Positions 1 through 8,472 of a DNA stretch of 64,000 nt are shown here, piece after piece; positions within the stretch are counted from its first letter, which is position 1, and each line of letters starts with the position of its first letter. The DNA is from Rhodospirillaceae bacterium (GTDB lineage Bacteria > Pseudomonadota > Alphaproteobacteria > Reyranellales > Reyranellaceae): NCBI GenBank assembly GCA_009772935.1, contig WOUR01000008.1:1-64000 (forward strand), in the 5' to 3' direction. Below the pieces are notes generated by a model. It was not told where the DNA came from. It made no database searches and was given only the letters and a program-made list of their open reading frames with translations. Both the position numbers and the translations under genes were made by a program.

Positions 1-69
1 GCGGGCGCCGCTCCGGCGGCGGGCGCTGCGGCGGGCGGCAAGGCCGCCCCCGCGCCGGCGAAGAAGTAA
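1..69 (+). CDS. rplY: C-terminal tail of 50S ribosomal protein L25 (CTC family), partial
   Basis: An open frame enters from the window edge and ends at TAA 67-69. The 22 visible residues are almost only Ala, Gly, Pro and Lys, ending AKK. Alphaproteobacterial L25/CTC proteins commonly end in such a tail, and rplY usually lies directly upstream of pth, as here (27 nt gap). The family call rests on tail composition and synteny, because the folded domain is outside the window. Confidence 0.55.
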   Translation, partial: AGAAPAAGAAAGGKAAPAPAKK

Positions 70-96
70 CGGGCGGGCGAAGGCTCCGCTCCGTCG

Positions 97-750
97 ATGC
101 TTCTGCTGGTCGGGCTCGGCAATCCCGGGCCGCGCTATGCGGGGCACCGGCACAACGTTGGATTCATGGCGGTGGACGAGATCGTCCGCCGCCGTGTCTT
201 CTCCCCGTGGCGTGCGCGTTTCAACGGCGAGGTGGCCGAAGGCCATCTCGGCGGCGAGCGTGTCATCGCCCTGAAACCCATGACGTTCATGAACGAATCG
301 AGCAAGGCCGTGGGCGAAGCCGTGCGCTTCCTCAAGGTTCCGCTCGACCGGCTGGTCGTCTTCCACGACGAGCTGGATATCGCGCCCGGACGGGTGCGGA
401 TGAAGAAGGGCGGCGGCGCCGGCGGCCATAACGGCCTGCGCGACATCGACGCCCATGTCGGCAGGGACTATCGCCGCGTCCGCATCGGCATCGGCCATCC
501 CGGCCACAAGGACCTGGTGCTGCACTGGGTGCTGCGCGACTTCGACCGCGACGAGCGCGATCCGAAGGACGGCTGGGTCCCGAAGGTACTACACGCGCTG
601 GCCGAGGAAGCGGCGCTGCTGGTCGAAGGCGGTGCCAAGGCCGACGAGAAATACATGAGCCGGGTGGCGCATCTCGCGCCGCCTCCCGACCTTCCGGCCC
701 GCCTCGACATCAAGGGCGCCCAGAACGGCAAAGAGCACAGCAAAGAGTAG
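97..750 (+). CDS. pth: peptidyl-tRNA hydrolase
   Basis: Cytoplasmic enzyme that cleaves the ester bond of peptidyl-tRNAs released from stalled ribosomes and so recycles tRNA. The 217-residue protein opens with the family signature GLGNPG (residues 6-11) and has HRHNVGF with the catalytic His near residue 20. MTFMNES, FHDELD and the glycine-rich [13 protein letters not shown] block follow, all conserved in Pth. The length is slightly above the usual 185-200 because of a polar C-terminal extension. It sits between rplY and ychF, the common alphaproteobacterial order, and ychF begins 3 nt after its stop, so the genes are probably cotranscribed. Confidence 0.97.
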   Translation: MLLLVGLGNPGPRYAGHRHNVGFMAVDEIVRRRVFSPWRARFNGEVAEGHLGGERVIALKPMTFMNESSKAVGEAVRFLKVPLDRLVVFHDELDIAPGRVRMKKGGGAGGHNGLRDIDAHVGRDYRRVRIGIGHPGHKDLVLHWVLRDFDRDERDPKDGWVPKVLHALAEEAALLVEGGAKADEKYMSRVAHLAPPPDLPARLDIKGAQNGKEHSKE

Positions 751-753
751 ATC

Positions 754-1851
754 ATGGGCTTCAATTGCGGAATCGTCGGCCTGCCCAATGTCGGCAAGTC
801 GACCCTGTTCAACGCGCTGACCGCCACCCAGGCGGCGCAGGCAGCCAATTATCCGTTCTGCACGATCGAGCCCAATGTCGGCCGCGTGGCCGTACCCGAC
901 CCGCGGCTCGACAAGCTCGCCGCCATCGCGGGCTCGGGCAAGATCATCAACACCCAGCTCGAGTTCGTCGACATTGCCGGCCTGGTGAAGGGCGCGTCGC
1001 GGGGCGAGGGCCTCGGCAACCAGTTCCTCGGCAACATCCGCGAGGTCGATGCGATCGTCCACGTGCTGCGCTGCTTCGAGGACGGTGACGTCACGCACGT
1101 GAGCGGCAAGGTCGATCCGGTGAGCGACGCCGAGGTCGTCGAGACCGAGTTGATGCTGGCCGACATGGACAGCCTGGAAAAGCGCCTGCCCAATCTGGAG
1201 AAGAAGGCCAAGGGAGGCGACAAGGAGGCCGCGGCCGAAGCACCCGTCGTGAAGAAGGCGCTCGAGGCGCTGCGCGACGGCAAGCCGGCCCGCGAGGCCA
1301 AGCTCACCGACGACGAGCGCGCGGTCTTCGCCCGGCTGCAGCTCATCACCGCCAAGCCGATGATGTACGTGCTGAACGTCGAGGAGAGCTCGGCCGCGAC
1401 CGGCAACGCGCACAGCGCCAAGGCCGAGGCCTATGCCAAGTCACGCGGCATGCCGTCGGTCGTGATCTCGGCCGCCATCGAGGCCGAGGTGGCGCAGCTC
1501 CCGCCCGAGGACCAGAGCGACTACCTGTCGTCGCTCGGCCTCGAGGAGACCGGTCTCGCCCGCGTCGTGCGCGCGGGCTACGCCCTGCTCGATCTGGTGA
1601 CCTTCTTCACGGTCGGGCCGAAAGAGGCGCGGGCCTGGACGGTGCGCCGCGAGGCCACGGCGCCGCAGGCCGCCGGCGTGATCCATACCGATTTCGAGAA
1701 GGGCTTCATCCGCGCCGAGACCATCGCCTACGACGACTACGTCACCCTGAACGGCGAAGCTGGCGCCCGCGATGCCGGCAAGCTCCGGCTCGAAGGCAAG
1801 GAATACGCCGTCAAGGACGGCGACGTCTTTCATTTCAGGTTCAATGTGTAA
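754..1851 (+). CDS. ychF: redox-regulated ATPase YchF (Obg-like)
   Basis: Ribosome-associated P-loop ATPase of the Obg/HflX superfamily with 365 residues, the normal YchF length. The G1 loop GLPNVGKST lies at about residues 9-17. The G3 region is DIAGLVKGASRGEGLGNQFL. A NVEE motif replaces the NKxD guanine-specificity motif, which is the known reason the family prefers ATP. The C-terminal third is the DUF933/TGS-like domain ending in FHFRFNV. It follows pth by 3 nt. A palindrome that includes its stop codon and two dispersed hairpin repeats follow the gene. Confidence 0.97.
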   Translation: MGFNCGIVGLPNVGKSTLFNALTATQAAQAANYPFCTIEPNVGRVAVPDPRLDKLAAIAGSGKIINTQLEFVDIAGLVKGASRGEGLGNQFLGNIREVDAIVHVLRCFEDGDVTHVSGKVDPVSDAEVVETELMLADMDSLEKRLPNLEKKAKGGDKEAAAEAPVVKKALEALRDGKPAREAKLTDDERAVFARLQLITAKPMMYVLNVEESSAATGNAHSAKAEAYAKSRGMPSVVISAAIEAEVAQLPPEDQSDYLSSLGLEETGLARVVRAGYALLDLVTFFTVGPKEARAWTVRREATAPQAAGVIHTDFEKGFIRAETIAYDDYVTLNGEAGARDAGKLRLEGKEYAVKDGDVFHFRFNV

Positions 1852-1866
1852 CGCGCCGGCGCGTTA
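1849..1866. repeat. perfect 18-nt palindrome overlapping the ychF stop codon
   Basis: TAACGCGCCGGCGCGTTA reads the same on both strands and begins with the ychF TAA. It could form a 3' mRNA stem but has no following T-run. It lies 9 nt before the repeat at 1876-1920. The second copy of that repeat is also preceded by a hairpin right after a stop codon. Confidence 0.6.
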
Positions 1867-1875
1867 AACATTGAA

Positions 1876-1920
1876 CCGGCGAGCGGCAGCGCTTGTCATC
1901 AAGCGCGAGAGCTCGCACGT
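1876..1920. repeat. dispersed palindromic repeat B, copy 1
   Basis: About 45 nt downstream of ychF. The core stem GCGCTTG/CAAGCGC has a 4-nt loop and is enclosed by an outer stem GCGAGC/GCTCGC. A second copy at 35661-35704 has the same core, while the outer stem is GCGGGC/GCCCGC, so both sides changed together. This suggests the folded form matters. There is no T-run, so it resembles a REP-type element more than a classic terminator. Confidence 0.7.
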
Positions 1921-1955
1921 CGCAGAATGGATAGGAACTCAAGCGTCGAGTGGCC

Positions 1956-2031
1956 GTTGTTCCTTCGACGCTCCCGGACATTGCCACGCAATGTCCTGAC
2001 GCTCCTCAGGCCGAGCTACGCTCGGCCTACG
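1956..2031. repeat. dispersed two-hairpin repeat A, copy 1
   Basis: A 76-nt element almost identical in layout to 33379-33454. It has a TTCC-rich lead, a hairpin around GACATTGCC/GGCAATGTC and then a second strong hairpin (GGCCGAGC/GCTCGGCC here). The stop codon of the minus-strand PhoX-like gene (2027-2029) lies inside the second hairpin, so the element supplies the end of that gene. Confidence 0.7.
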
Positions 2032-3961
2032 TCCCAATAGCCCCCCCGCCCTTCTTCGTGATGGCGATCACCGATGGCCGCGGCGGCATGCCATCCTTGA
2101 AGTCGGGCCAGCGGGTCGAGGGCTTCTCGTAGGTCGAATTCCGGTCCTCGCCGGGATGCTGGATGGCGAGGAACAAGGTGCCGTCGTCCGGCGTGAAGAT
2201 CGGCCCGCAGACCTCGGCCCCCGTCGGCGCCTGGTAGAAACAGCGCGTCAGCGCCCGGCCGAAGCCCATCGTGTCGGCGGCATAGACCCCATCGGCTATC
2301 CCCGCCGCCGATGGGCCGCCATCGGTCGCGATCCACATGCGCCCCTTGCTGTCGAAGGCGATGTTGTCCGGACAGCTCAGCCAGCCGTTCTCCGAGGTCG
2401 CGCGGTGATAGCGCGCGCCGGCATCCTGGCCGGGCTTGCCGGCCAGCAGGAAGATCGACCAGGTGCCTTCCGTTGCCGCATGGTCGCCGTCCTTCGGCGC
2501 GATCTCCAGGATATGGCCGTGATCGTTGGGGCCGCGCGGATTGGCCTTGTCGACCTGGTCGGGCTTGCGCCGGCCATTGTTGGTCAGAACGACATAGACA
2601 CGCCCATTGACGGGATTGGTCTCGATGTCCTCCGGCCGGTCCATCGGCGTCGGCTTCAGCAGGTCGGCGGCGAGCCGCGTCTTCACCAGGACATCGCCCT
2701 GGGTCGCGAACCCGTTCGCCGCCGTCAGCGGTCCCTGCCCCTGCACCAGCGGCAGCCACTCCACCTTGCCGTCGGCATCGAAGCGCGCGACCGAGAGCGT
2801 GCCCTCGTCCAGCAGGTTCTTGTTGGCCGCCCGATCGTTGGGGTTCCACGGCTTCGAAGTGACGAACCGGTAGACATATTCGAAGCGCTCGTCGTCGCCG
2901 CTGTACAGCACCACGCGGCCATCCTTGGCCAGCGCATAGGTGCAACCCTCATGCTTGAAGCGGCCCAGCGCCGTGCGCTTCACCGGCGCCGACGCGGGCT
3001 CGTAAGGATCGATCTCGACCACCCAGCCGAAGCGGTTCGGCTCGTTCGGCTCCTTGTCGAAATTGAAGCGATCGACATGCTGGCCCCAGGCGTTGGTCGC
3101 GCGCGCCACGCCGTAGCGCTTGCCGAGTTCGGTATCGGCCAGCCGCGCCACCTCGCCGTCGAAGTAGAAGTTGAAATTCTCCTCGCAGGTCAGCCACGTG
3201 CCCCAAGGGGTGCTGCCGCCGGCGCAGTTGCCGAAGGTCCCGAGCACGCGCGTTCCCGTGGGATCGGCCGAGGTCTTGAGCCTGTCGTTGCCGGCGGCGG
3301 GACCTGAAATCTCCATCGGCGTCGTGGCGGTGAGGCGGCGCGCGAACCTGCTGTCAGGCACGACCTTCCATCCCGCGCCGTCGCGGGCGATCTCGATGAC
3401 CGCGCCGCCGACCGAGGCCATCTCGACCGCGACCTGGTCCTTCGTGGCCTTCAGCGCCGCGCCGCGGCCGCTGCCCAGGCCGGCGAACATCAGGTTGGGG
3501 TTGGTGTATTCGTGGTTGGCGACCATCAGGAAGCGGTCGCCGCTGCGGCTGCCGGCCGGCAGCGGGTAGAGGCCGAGATAGTCGTTGTTGTAGCCGAACC
3601 GCTTCTCCTGCTCGGCTGCCGTGAGGGTGGCGGGCTCGAAGCCCGCGGCGCCGCCGATGATCGGATCGCCCCAGCGGATCAGCACCTGCATCTCGTAGCC
3701 CTCGGCAACGTGCTGCGTATCGTCCAGCGTGTGCGCGAGTTCCCTGAAGGTGAGGGACGAAGGTCCGTTTGTCTGCGCCTGCGCCTCCGTCGCGGCGAAC
3801 GGACTGGCGAGCGAGGCCGCGAGGCCCGCGCCTGCGAGGCCGCGCAACGCGTCACGCCGGCTGAGTCGCCGCTCGATCAGTTCGCCGATCGACGGCTCGG
3901 TGCTGGCATTCACGCCGATATCGTCGGGATCCGTGCAGTCGTCATCTTGTGCGGCGGCCAT
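2027..3961 (-). CDS. PhoX-family alkaline phosphatase-like protein (DUF839), Tat-exported
   Basis: Predicted periplasmic phosphatase of the PhoX/DUF839 family, which in characterised members is a Ca/Fe-dependent phosphomonoesterase. The start chosen at 3961 has a good ribosome site (CAGGAG) and gives 644 residues. An upstream ATG at 4045 would add 28 unlikely residues. A twin-arginine signal, RRDALRG followed by a hydrophobic stretch and AEAQAQ, lies at about residues 41-65 behind an unusually long polar N-region. Family blocks are visible: NHEYTNP, GNCAGGSTPWGTWLTCEENF, KHEGCTY, SGDDERFEYVY and DNIAFDSKGRMWIATDGG. It is divergent from another phosphatase-like exported protein at 4114. Actual substrates are not shown by the sequence. 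Confidence 0.9.
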   Translation of the reverse strand: MAAAQDDDCTDPDDIGVNASTEPSIGELIERRLSRRDALRGLAGAGLAASLASPFAATEAQAQTNGPSSLTFRELAHTLDDTQHVAEGYEMQVLIRWGDPIIGGAAGFEPATLTAAEQEKRFGYNNDYLGLYPLPAGSRSGDRFLMVANHEYTNPNLMFAGLGSGRGAALKATKDQVAVEMASVGGAVIEIARDGAGWKVVPDSRFARRLTATTPMEISGPAAGNDRLKTSADPTGTRVLGTFGNCAGGSTPWGTWLTCEENFNFYFDGEVARLADTELGKRYGVARATNAWGQHVDRFNFDKEPNEPNRFGWVVEIDPYEPASAPVKRTALGRFKHEGCTYALAKDGRVVLYSGDDERFEYVYRFVTSKPWNPNDRAANKNLLDEGTLSVARFDADGKVEWLPLVQGQGPLTAANGFATQGDVLVKTRLAADLLKPTPMDRPEDIETNPVNGRVYVVLTNNGRRKPDQVDKANPRGPNDHGHILEIAPKDGDHAATEGTWSIFLLAGKPGQDAGARYHRATSENGWLSCPDNIAFDSKGRMWIATDGGPSAAGIADGVYAADTMGFGRALTRCFYQAPTGAEVCGPIFTPDDGTLFLAIQHPGEDRNSTYEKPSTRWPDFKDGMPPRPSVIAITKKGGGAIGT

Positions 3962-4113
3962 CTTGAACTCCTGGAAACGCCTCTCTGAGGTACCGGGAGA
4001 CAATGGCGTTTCCGTTACCATTCTGCGCGCGGCGCCGCCGTCCACAAGACCGTCAGTAAACCGTAGCGGGAAGCCTGTAGCAGGCAGACGTCACACTTCA
4101 TGAAGAGATCCCC

Positions 4114-5484
4114 ATGAAAACCCATCTGCTGCTTGCGGCCTCCGCAACCGCCCTTCTTCTCGCCGCCTTTCCCGCCTCTGCCCAGACCAAGTATCAGGCC
4201 ACCCTGGAAGGCCATGCAGTGCTGCCGGCAATGACCCTCGTCCCCGCGCCCGTCGATGCGCCGCAGGACCTGCAGATCTCCGGCCGCTATGCCGGCCCCG
4301 CCGGCCAGCGGGTCGACGCGCCGGAGAGCGTGCCCGGCATGTCGGCGCTGTCGGACAAGGCCGCGCCGCGCCCCACCGGGCTCAGCCTGCCGTTCAAGGG
4401 TCAGCCGGTGCAGGGCTTCTCGGGCATCCGCAAGCTGCCGGACGGCTCCTATCTCACGATCAGCGACAACGGCTTCGGCAGCAAGGCGAACTCGCCCGAC
4501 GCCATGCTGATGTTCCACATCGTCAAGCCGGACTGGAAGGCCGGCACGGTCGAGCGCGTGTCGACCGGCTTCCTCAGCGACCCCGACCGCAAGGTGCCGT
4601 TCCGCATCGTCAACGAGAACACGCCGAAACGCTACCTGACCGGCGGCGACTTCGATCTCGAGTCGGTGCAGCCGATCGGCGATTTCCTGTACTTCGGCGA
4701 AGAGTTCGGCCCCTACCTGATCAAGACCGACAAGAGCGGCAAGGTCCTGCAGATCTTCGAGACCAAGGTCGACGGCAAGCTCGTGCGCTCGCCCGACCAT
4801 CCGGCGCTCACGATGCCGGCCGCGCCCGGCGCGGTGAAGTTCGAGGTCCGGCGCAGCAAGGGCTTCGAGGGCATGGCGCAATCGCCCGACGGCAAGTTCC
4901 TCTATCCGCTGCTCGAAGGCCCGCTGCTGACGGAATCCGGCGAACCCGAGGCCAGGGACGGCAAGCGCTTCCTGCGCATCCTCGAGTTCGACGTGGCCAA
5001 GGGCGAGTACACCGGCAGGAGCTTCAAGTACACGCTCGAGGCCCCGGCCAACGCCATCGGCGACTTCAACATGATCGACGCCGGCACCGGCCTGATCATC
5101 GAGCGCGACGACACCGAGGGCGACGCGGCCCAGGCCTGCGCCCCGGGCGCCGTGAAGGCCGACTGCTTCAACGTGCCGGCCAAGTTCAAGCGCATCTACA
5201 AGATCGACCTCGCGCAGGCCGATGCCGAAGGCTTCGTGAAGAAGGTCGGCTACATCGACCTGATGGACATCCAGGATCCGAACAAGGTCGCCCGCGCAGG
5301 CGCGAAGGACGGCAAGCTCACCTTCCCGTTCTTCACCATCGAGAATGTCGAGGTGGTCGATGCCGACCGTATCATCGTCGGCAACGACAACAACCTGCCC
5401 TTCTCGTCGGGCCGCGCGCTGGGCAGGTCCGACGACAACGAGCTGATCCTGCTGAAGGTCACCGACCTCCTGAAGGCGAAATAG
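4114..5484 (+). CDS. exported phytase-like esterase-domain protein
   Basis: 456-residue secreted protein with a clear Sec signal peptide (MKTHLL..., cleavage after PASAQ near residue 24). The body fits the phytase-like beta-propeller family (Pfam Phytase-like, esterase-like activity of phytase). It has LPDGSYLTISDNGFG at about 109-123, GGDFDLESVQPIGDFLYFGEEFGPYL, and a late IENVEVVDADRIIVGNDNNLPFS block. It is divergent from the PhoX-like gene, with 152 nt between the starts. A shared role in releasing phosphate from organic phosphates is plausible, but I see no convincing Pho box between them. Its stop abuts the end of the convergent tctA gene. Confidence 0.85.
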   Translation: MKTHLLLAASATALLLAAFPASAQTKYQATLEGHAVLPAMTLVPAPVDAPQDLQISGRYAGPAGQRVDAPESVPGMSALSDKAAPRPTGLSLPFKGQPVQGFSGIRKLPDGSYLTISDNGFGSKANSPDAMLMFHIVKPDWKAGTVERVSTGFLSDPDRKVPFRIVNENTPKRYLTGGDFDLESVQPIGDFLYFGEEFGPYLIKTDKSGKVLQIFETKVDGKLVRSPDHPALTMPAAPGAVKFEVRRSKGFEGMAQSPDGKFLYPLLEGPLLTESGEPEARDGKRFLRILEFDVAKGEYTGRSFKYTLEAPANAIGDFNMIDAGTGLIIERDDTEGDAAQACAPGAVKADCFNVPAKFKRIYKIDLAQADAEGFVKKVGYIDLMDIQDPNKVARAGAKDGKLTFPFFTIENVEVVDADRIIVGNDNNLPFSSGRALGRSDDNELILLKVTDLLKAK

Positions 5485-6993
5485 CTAGTCGGTCGCGTCG
5501 AGCGCCACCTTCTCGCGCTTCTTGCGGAGCGCGGGAAGGAGTGGTGCGACCAGCAGGGCTGCCGCAATCAACAGGCAGACAAGCGAGATCGGACGGACCA
5601 CGAAGATGTCGAAGGTCCCCTCGCTCAGGATCAACGACTTCCGCAGATTGTTCTCGAGCATCGGGCCGAGCACGAAGGCCAGGACCAGCGGCGCCGCCTC
5701 GTAGCCGAACTTGCGCATCAGGTAGCCCAGCACACCGGTCCCGATCATGACGAAGACGTCGAACACCGCATTGCCCGACGCAAACACGCCGACGATGCAG
5801 AACATCAGGATCAGCGGGAACAGGATCTTGTAGGGCGCCTTCAGGACCTGCACCCACATGCCGATCAGCGGCATGTTGAGGACCAGCAACATGATGTTGC
5901 CGACATACATGCTGGCAACGATGCCCCAGAAGATCTGGGGATTCTGGCTCATCATCAGCGGCCCGGGCTGCAGGCCGTGGATGACGAAGGCGCCCAGCAG
6001 CAGCGCCATCACCACGTTGGGCGGAATGCCCAGCGTCATCAGCGGGATGAACGCACCGCCCGCGGCGGCGTTGTTGGCGGACTCCGGCCCCGCCACGCCC
6101 TCGATCGCGCCCTGGCCGAACCGCTCGGGCGTGGGCGACAGCTTCTTTTCGATCGCATAGGACGCGAAGGACGAGATCACCGCGCCGCCGCCCGGCAGGA
6201 TGCCCAGCAGGAAGCCCAGCACCGTGCCGCGCGCCACGGGGCCGGCGCTCGCCTTCAGGTCCGCCTTCGACGGCCACAGGCTGCCGATGCGCGATTGCAC
6301 GATGTCGCGGCGGACCTGCTGCTCGATGTTCGTCAGGATCTCGGCGACGCCGAACAGGCCCATCACCACCGGGATGAGGCCGATCCCGTCGACCAGTTCC
6401 AGGCGATCGAAGGTGAGCCGCGGCATGGCGTTGATCTGGTCGAGCCCGACCAGGCCGATGATCACGCCGACCGCTGCCATCAACAGCGCCTTCGCCATCG
6501 AGCCCTGCGTCAGGAAGCTCAGGATCGAGAGGCCCAGCACCATCAGGCTGAAATACTCGGGCGGACCGAACGCCACGGCCACCTTGGCCAGCATCGGCGC
6601 CACCAGCATCAGGGCGACGATGGAAAACGTCCCGGCGACGAAGGAACCGAGCGCCGCGATGCCGAGCGCCGGGCCGGCGCGCCCGCGCTTGGCCATCTCG
6701 TGACCGTCGATGCAGGTCACGACCGAGGCGGCTTCGCCCGGGATGTTGACCAGCACCGCCGTCGTCGAGCCGCCGTACATCGAGCCGTAGTAGATCCCCG
6801 CCATCATGATGATGCCGGATTCCGGCGTGCCCGAAAGCGTGACCGGCAGCAGCAGAGACATGGCAGAGACAGGGCCGATGCCCGGCAGCACGCCGACCAG
6901 CGTCCCGATGAAGACGCCGATGAAGCAGTAAAGCAGGTTGATCGGATCGAAGGCGACTAGAAAGCCCTGGCCGAGGCCGGCGATGACGTCCAT
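5485..6993 (-). CDS. tctA: tripartite tricarboxylate transporter permease TctA
   Basis: Large 502-residue integral-membrane permease of the TTT family, importing carboxylates with a periplasmic binding protein. Hallmarks are GVLPGIGPVSAMSLLLPVT near residue 34 and the STTAVLVNIPGEAASVVTC block near 75-93 followed by DGHEMAKRGRAGPAL. A second copy-like segment, SNNAAAGGAFIPLMTLGIP, lies near residue 300. About ten or more hydrophobic helices are apparent. It is the last gene of the tctC-tctC-tctB-tctA operon, 12 nt after tctB. Confidence 0.95.
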   Translation of the reverse strand: MDVIAGLGQGFLVAFDPINLLYCFIGVFIGTLVGVLPGIGPVSAMSLLLPVTLSGTPESGIIMMAGIYYGSMYGGSTTAVLVNIPGEAASVVTCIDGHEMAKRGRAGPALGIAALGSFVAGTFSIVALMLVAPMLAKVAVAFGPPEYFSLMVLGLSILSFLTQGSMAKALLMAAVGVIIGLVGLDQINAMPRLTFDRLELVDGIGLIPVVMGLFGVAEILTNIEQQVRRDIVQSRIGSLWPSKADLKASAGPVARGTVLGFLLGILPGGGAVISSFASYAIEKKLSPTPERFGQGAIEGVAGPESANNAAAGGAFIPLMTLGIPPNVVMALLLGAFVIHGLQPGPLMMSQNPQIFWGIVASMYVGNIMLLVLNMPLIGMWVQVLKAPYKILFPLILMFCIVGVFASGNAVFDVFVMIGTGVLGYLMRKFGYEAAPLVLAFVLGPMLENNLRKSLILSEGTFDIFVVRPISLVCLLIAAALLVAPLLPALRKKREKVALDATD

Positions 6994-7005
6994 TTCAATC
7001 GCCCA

Positions 7006-7479
7006 TCAGAACGGTATGTAGTCTTCGATCCATGTGCCCTTGGGCAACTGGACCAGGAGCATTTTCTCGAGGACGTACCAGACTCCGACGGCGGCGATCA
7101 GCGAAACCGGGATCGAGATCGTGGGCCGTACCGGGTCGACCACCGTCATCAGGAAGAGCAGCAAAGCGAGGCTGCAGAGCACGAAGCCCAGCCGCTCGAA
7201 CAGGAACCCGAAGGCGATCAGCGCGAGCACGACCAGCAGCACGTTGCGCCACCGCGCGCCCCGCCAGAGATCGCCGAGCAATGGCCCCTCGCCGCGCAAG
7301 CCTCCGATCGCGATCGAGGTGGAAAAGGCGACGATGATCAGCCCCAGCCAGAAGAACACGAACCCCGAGCCCGGCTCGCGCAGCGTCCCCAATTCGAGAA
7401 GCCAACCCTGCCAGGCGACGAAGGCACCGACCGCCAGCCAGAAGAGCCCGCCCCAAAACTCAGCGCGTCGCAGCATCAT
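7006..7479 (-). CDS. tctB: tripartite tricarboxylate transporter small permease TctB (DUF1468)
   Basis: 157-residue protein with four predicted transmembrane segments and a basic loop after the second, typical of TctB. The first helix begins around FWGGLFWLAVGAFVAWQG. Its ATG overlaps the TGA of the upstream tctC by one base, which supports translational coupling. It partners TctA in the membrane. Short TctB proteins have weak sequence conservation, so operon position is a large part of the call. Confidence 0.9.
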   Translation of the reverse strand: MMLRRAEFWGGLFWLAVGAFVAWQGWLLELGTLREPGSGFVFFWLGLIIVAFSTSIAIGGLRGEGPLLGDLWRGARWRNVLLVVLALIAFGFLFERLGFVLCSLALLLFLMTVVDPVRPTISIPVSLIAAVGVWYVLEKMLLVQLPKGTWIEDYIPF

Positions 7480-8459
7480 CAGTTCTTCTTGGCAAGCCCG
7501 AGCTGGTCGACCACCTCGCGCTGCTCGTCATACTGCTGCTTGGCGAACTTGGCGTAATCCGCCGTGCTCATGTAGCGCTTCGGGTAGTCGTACTTGGCCA
7601 TCAGCTCGGCGACCTTGGGATCGTCGAGCGCGGCCTTGAAGGCATCGTGGAGCTTCTTCACCACCGCCGGGTCCATGCCCTTGGGACCGGCGAGCCCGAA
7701 CGGGGAATCGAGGATGAGGCCGAAGCCCAGCTCGTTCAGCGTCGGCACGTCGGGCCAGCGGGGATTGCGCTTCTCCGTCCAGATGCAGAGCAGGCGGAAC
7801 TTGCCGGCATCCACCAGCGGCGCCCAGCCCGTGGCGTCCACGTCGGCCATGACATGACCGCCCTCGAGCGCCGCCCAGCCTTCGGGACCGCCCTTGAACG
7901 GGACATGGGTGAACTTCACGCCGGCCTTCTGGGCGATCTGCTCCATGCCGATATGCAGCGACGTACCGGCGCCCGGCGTGGCGTAGGTGAACTTGCCGGG
8001 ATTGGCGCGCGCGAACTCGATCACGTCCTTGAAGGTCTTGAACGGCGAATCGGCGCGCACGACGACGCCGAACGTGTAGCCCGACGTGTGAAGGATCCAG
8101 GTGAAATCCTTCATCGGGTCGTACGGCGTCTTCTGCATGTGCGGCAGCCGGAACAGCGTCACCGGGATCTGCGCGATCGTGTAGCCGTCCGGCTTGGCGG
8201 CGGCAGCCATGCCGGCCGGGCCACTTGTGCCCGATCCACCGACCCTGTTGTCGACGACGACCGGCTGCCCCAGGAGCTTGCCGGCGGCATCGGCCATGGC
8301 ACGGTGCCAGAGGTCGACGCCGCTTCCCGCCGGCCACGGCATGATCAGGGTGATGGGCTTGGTGGGGAAATCCTTGGCACCCTGGGCCTGCAACACCGTG
8401 GGCGCGAGGAAGCCGGCAGCGAGGGCTCCCGACGAAGCGAGAAGCGAACGACGACGCAT
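7479..8459 (-). CDS. tctC: tripartite tricarboxylate transporter substrate-binding protein (TctC/BugT family), second of a tandem pair
   Basis: 326-residue periplasmic solute receptor. The start at 8459 follows a GGAGG ribosome site and gives a signal peptide (MRRRSLLASSGALAAGF...LQAQG). An in-frame upstream ATG at 8522 lies inside the preceding gene and is less likely. Family marks are PTKPITLIMPWPAGSGVD, VDNRVGGSGTSG and the GTSLHIGME block. It is closely similar to its upstream neighbour at 8473-9462, consistent with a local duplication. The ligand is not predictable from sequence. Confidence 0.93.
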   Translation of the reverse strand: MRRRSLLASSGALAAGFLAPTVLQAQGAKDFPTKPITLIMPWPAGSGVDLWHRAMADAAGKLLGQPVVVDNRVGGSGTSGPAGMAAAAKPDGYTIAQIPVTLFRLPHMQKTPYDPMKDFTWILHTSGYTFGVVVRADSPFKTFKDVIEFARANPGKFTYATPGAGTSLHIGMEQIAQKAGVKFTHVPFKGGPEGWAALEGGHVMADVDATGWAPLVDAGKFRLLCIWTEKRNPRWPDVPTLNELGFGLILDSPFGLAGPKGMDPAVVKKLHDAFKAALDDPKVAELMAKYDYPKRYMSTADYAKFAKQQYDEQREVVDQLGLAKKN

Positions 8460-8472
8460 GGCAGCCCCCTCC

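Noticed and set aside
3962..4113. A Pho box between the two phosphatase-like genes
   Set aside because: CTGTAG-like pieces near 4076 do not form the two spaced CTGTCAT repeats.
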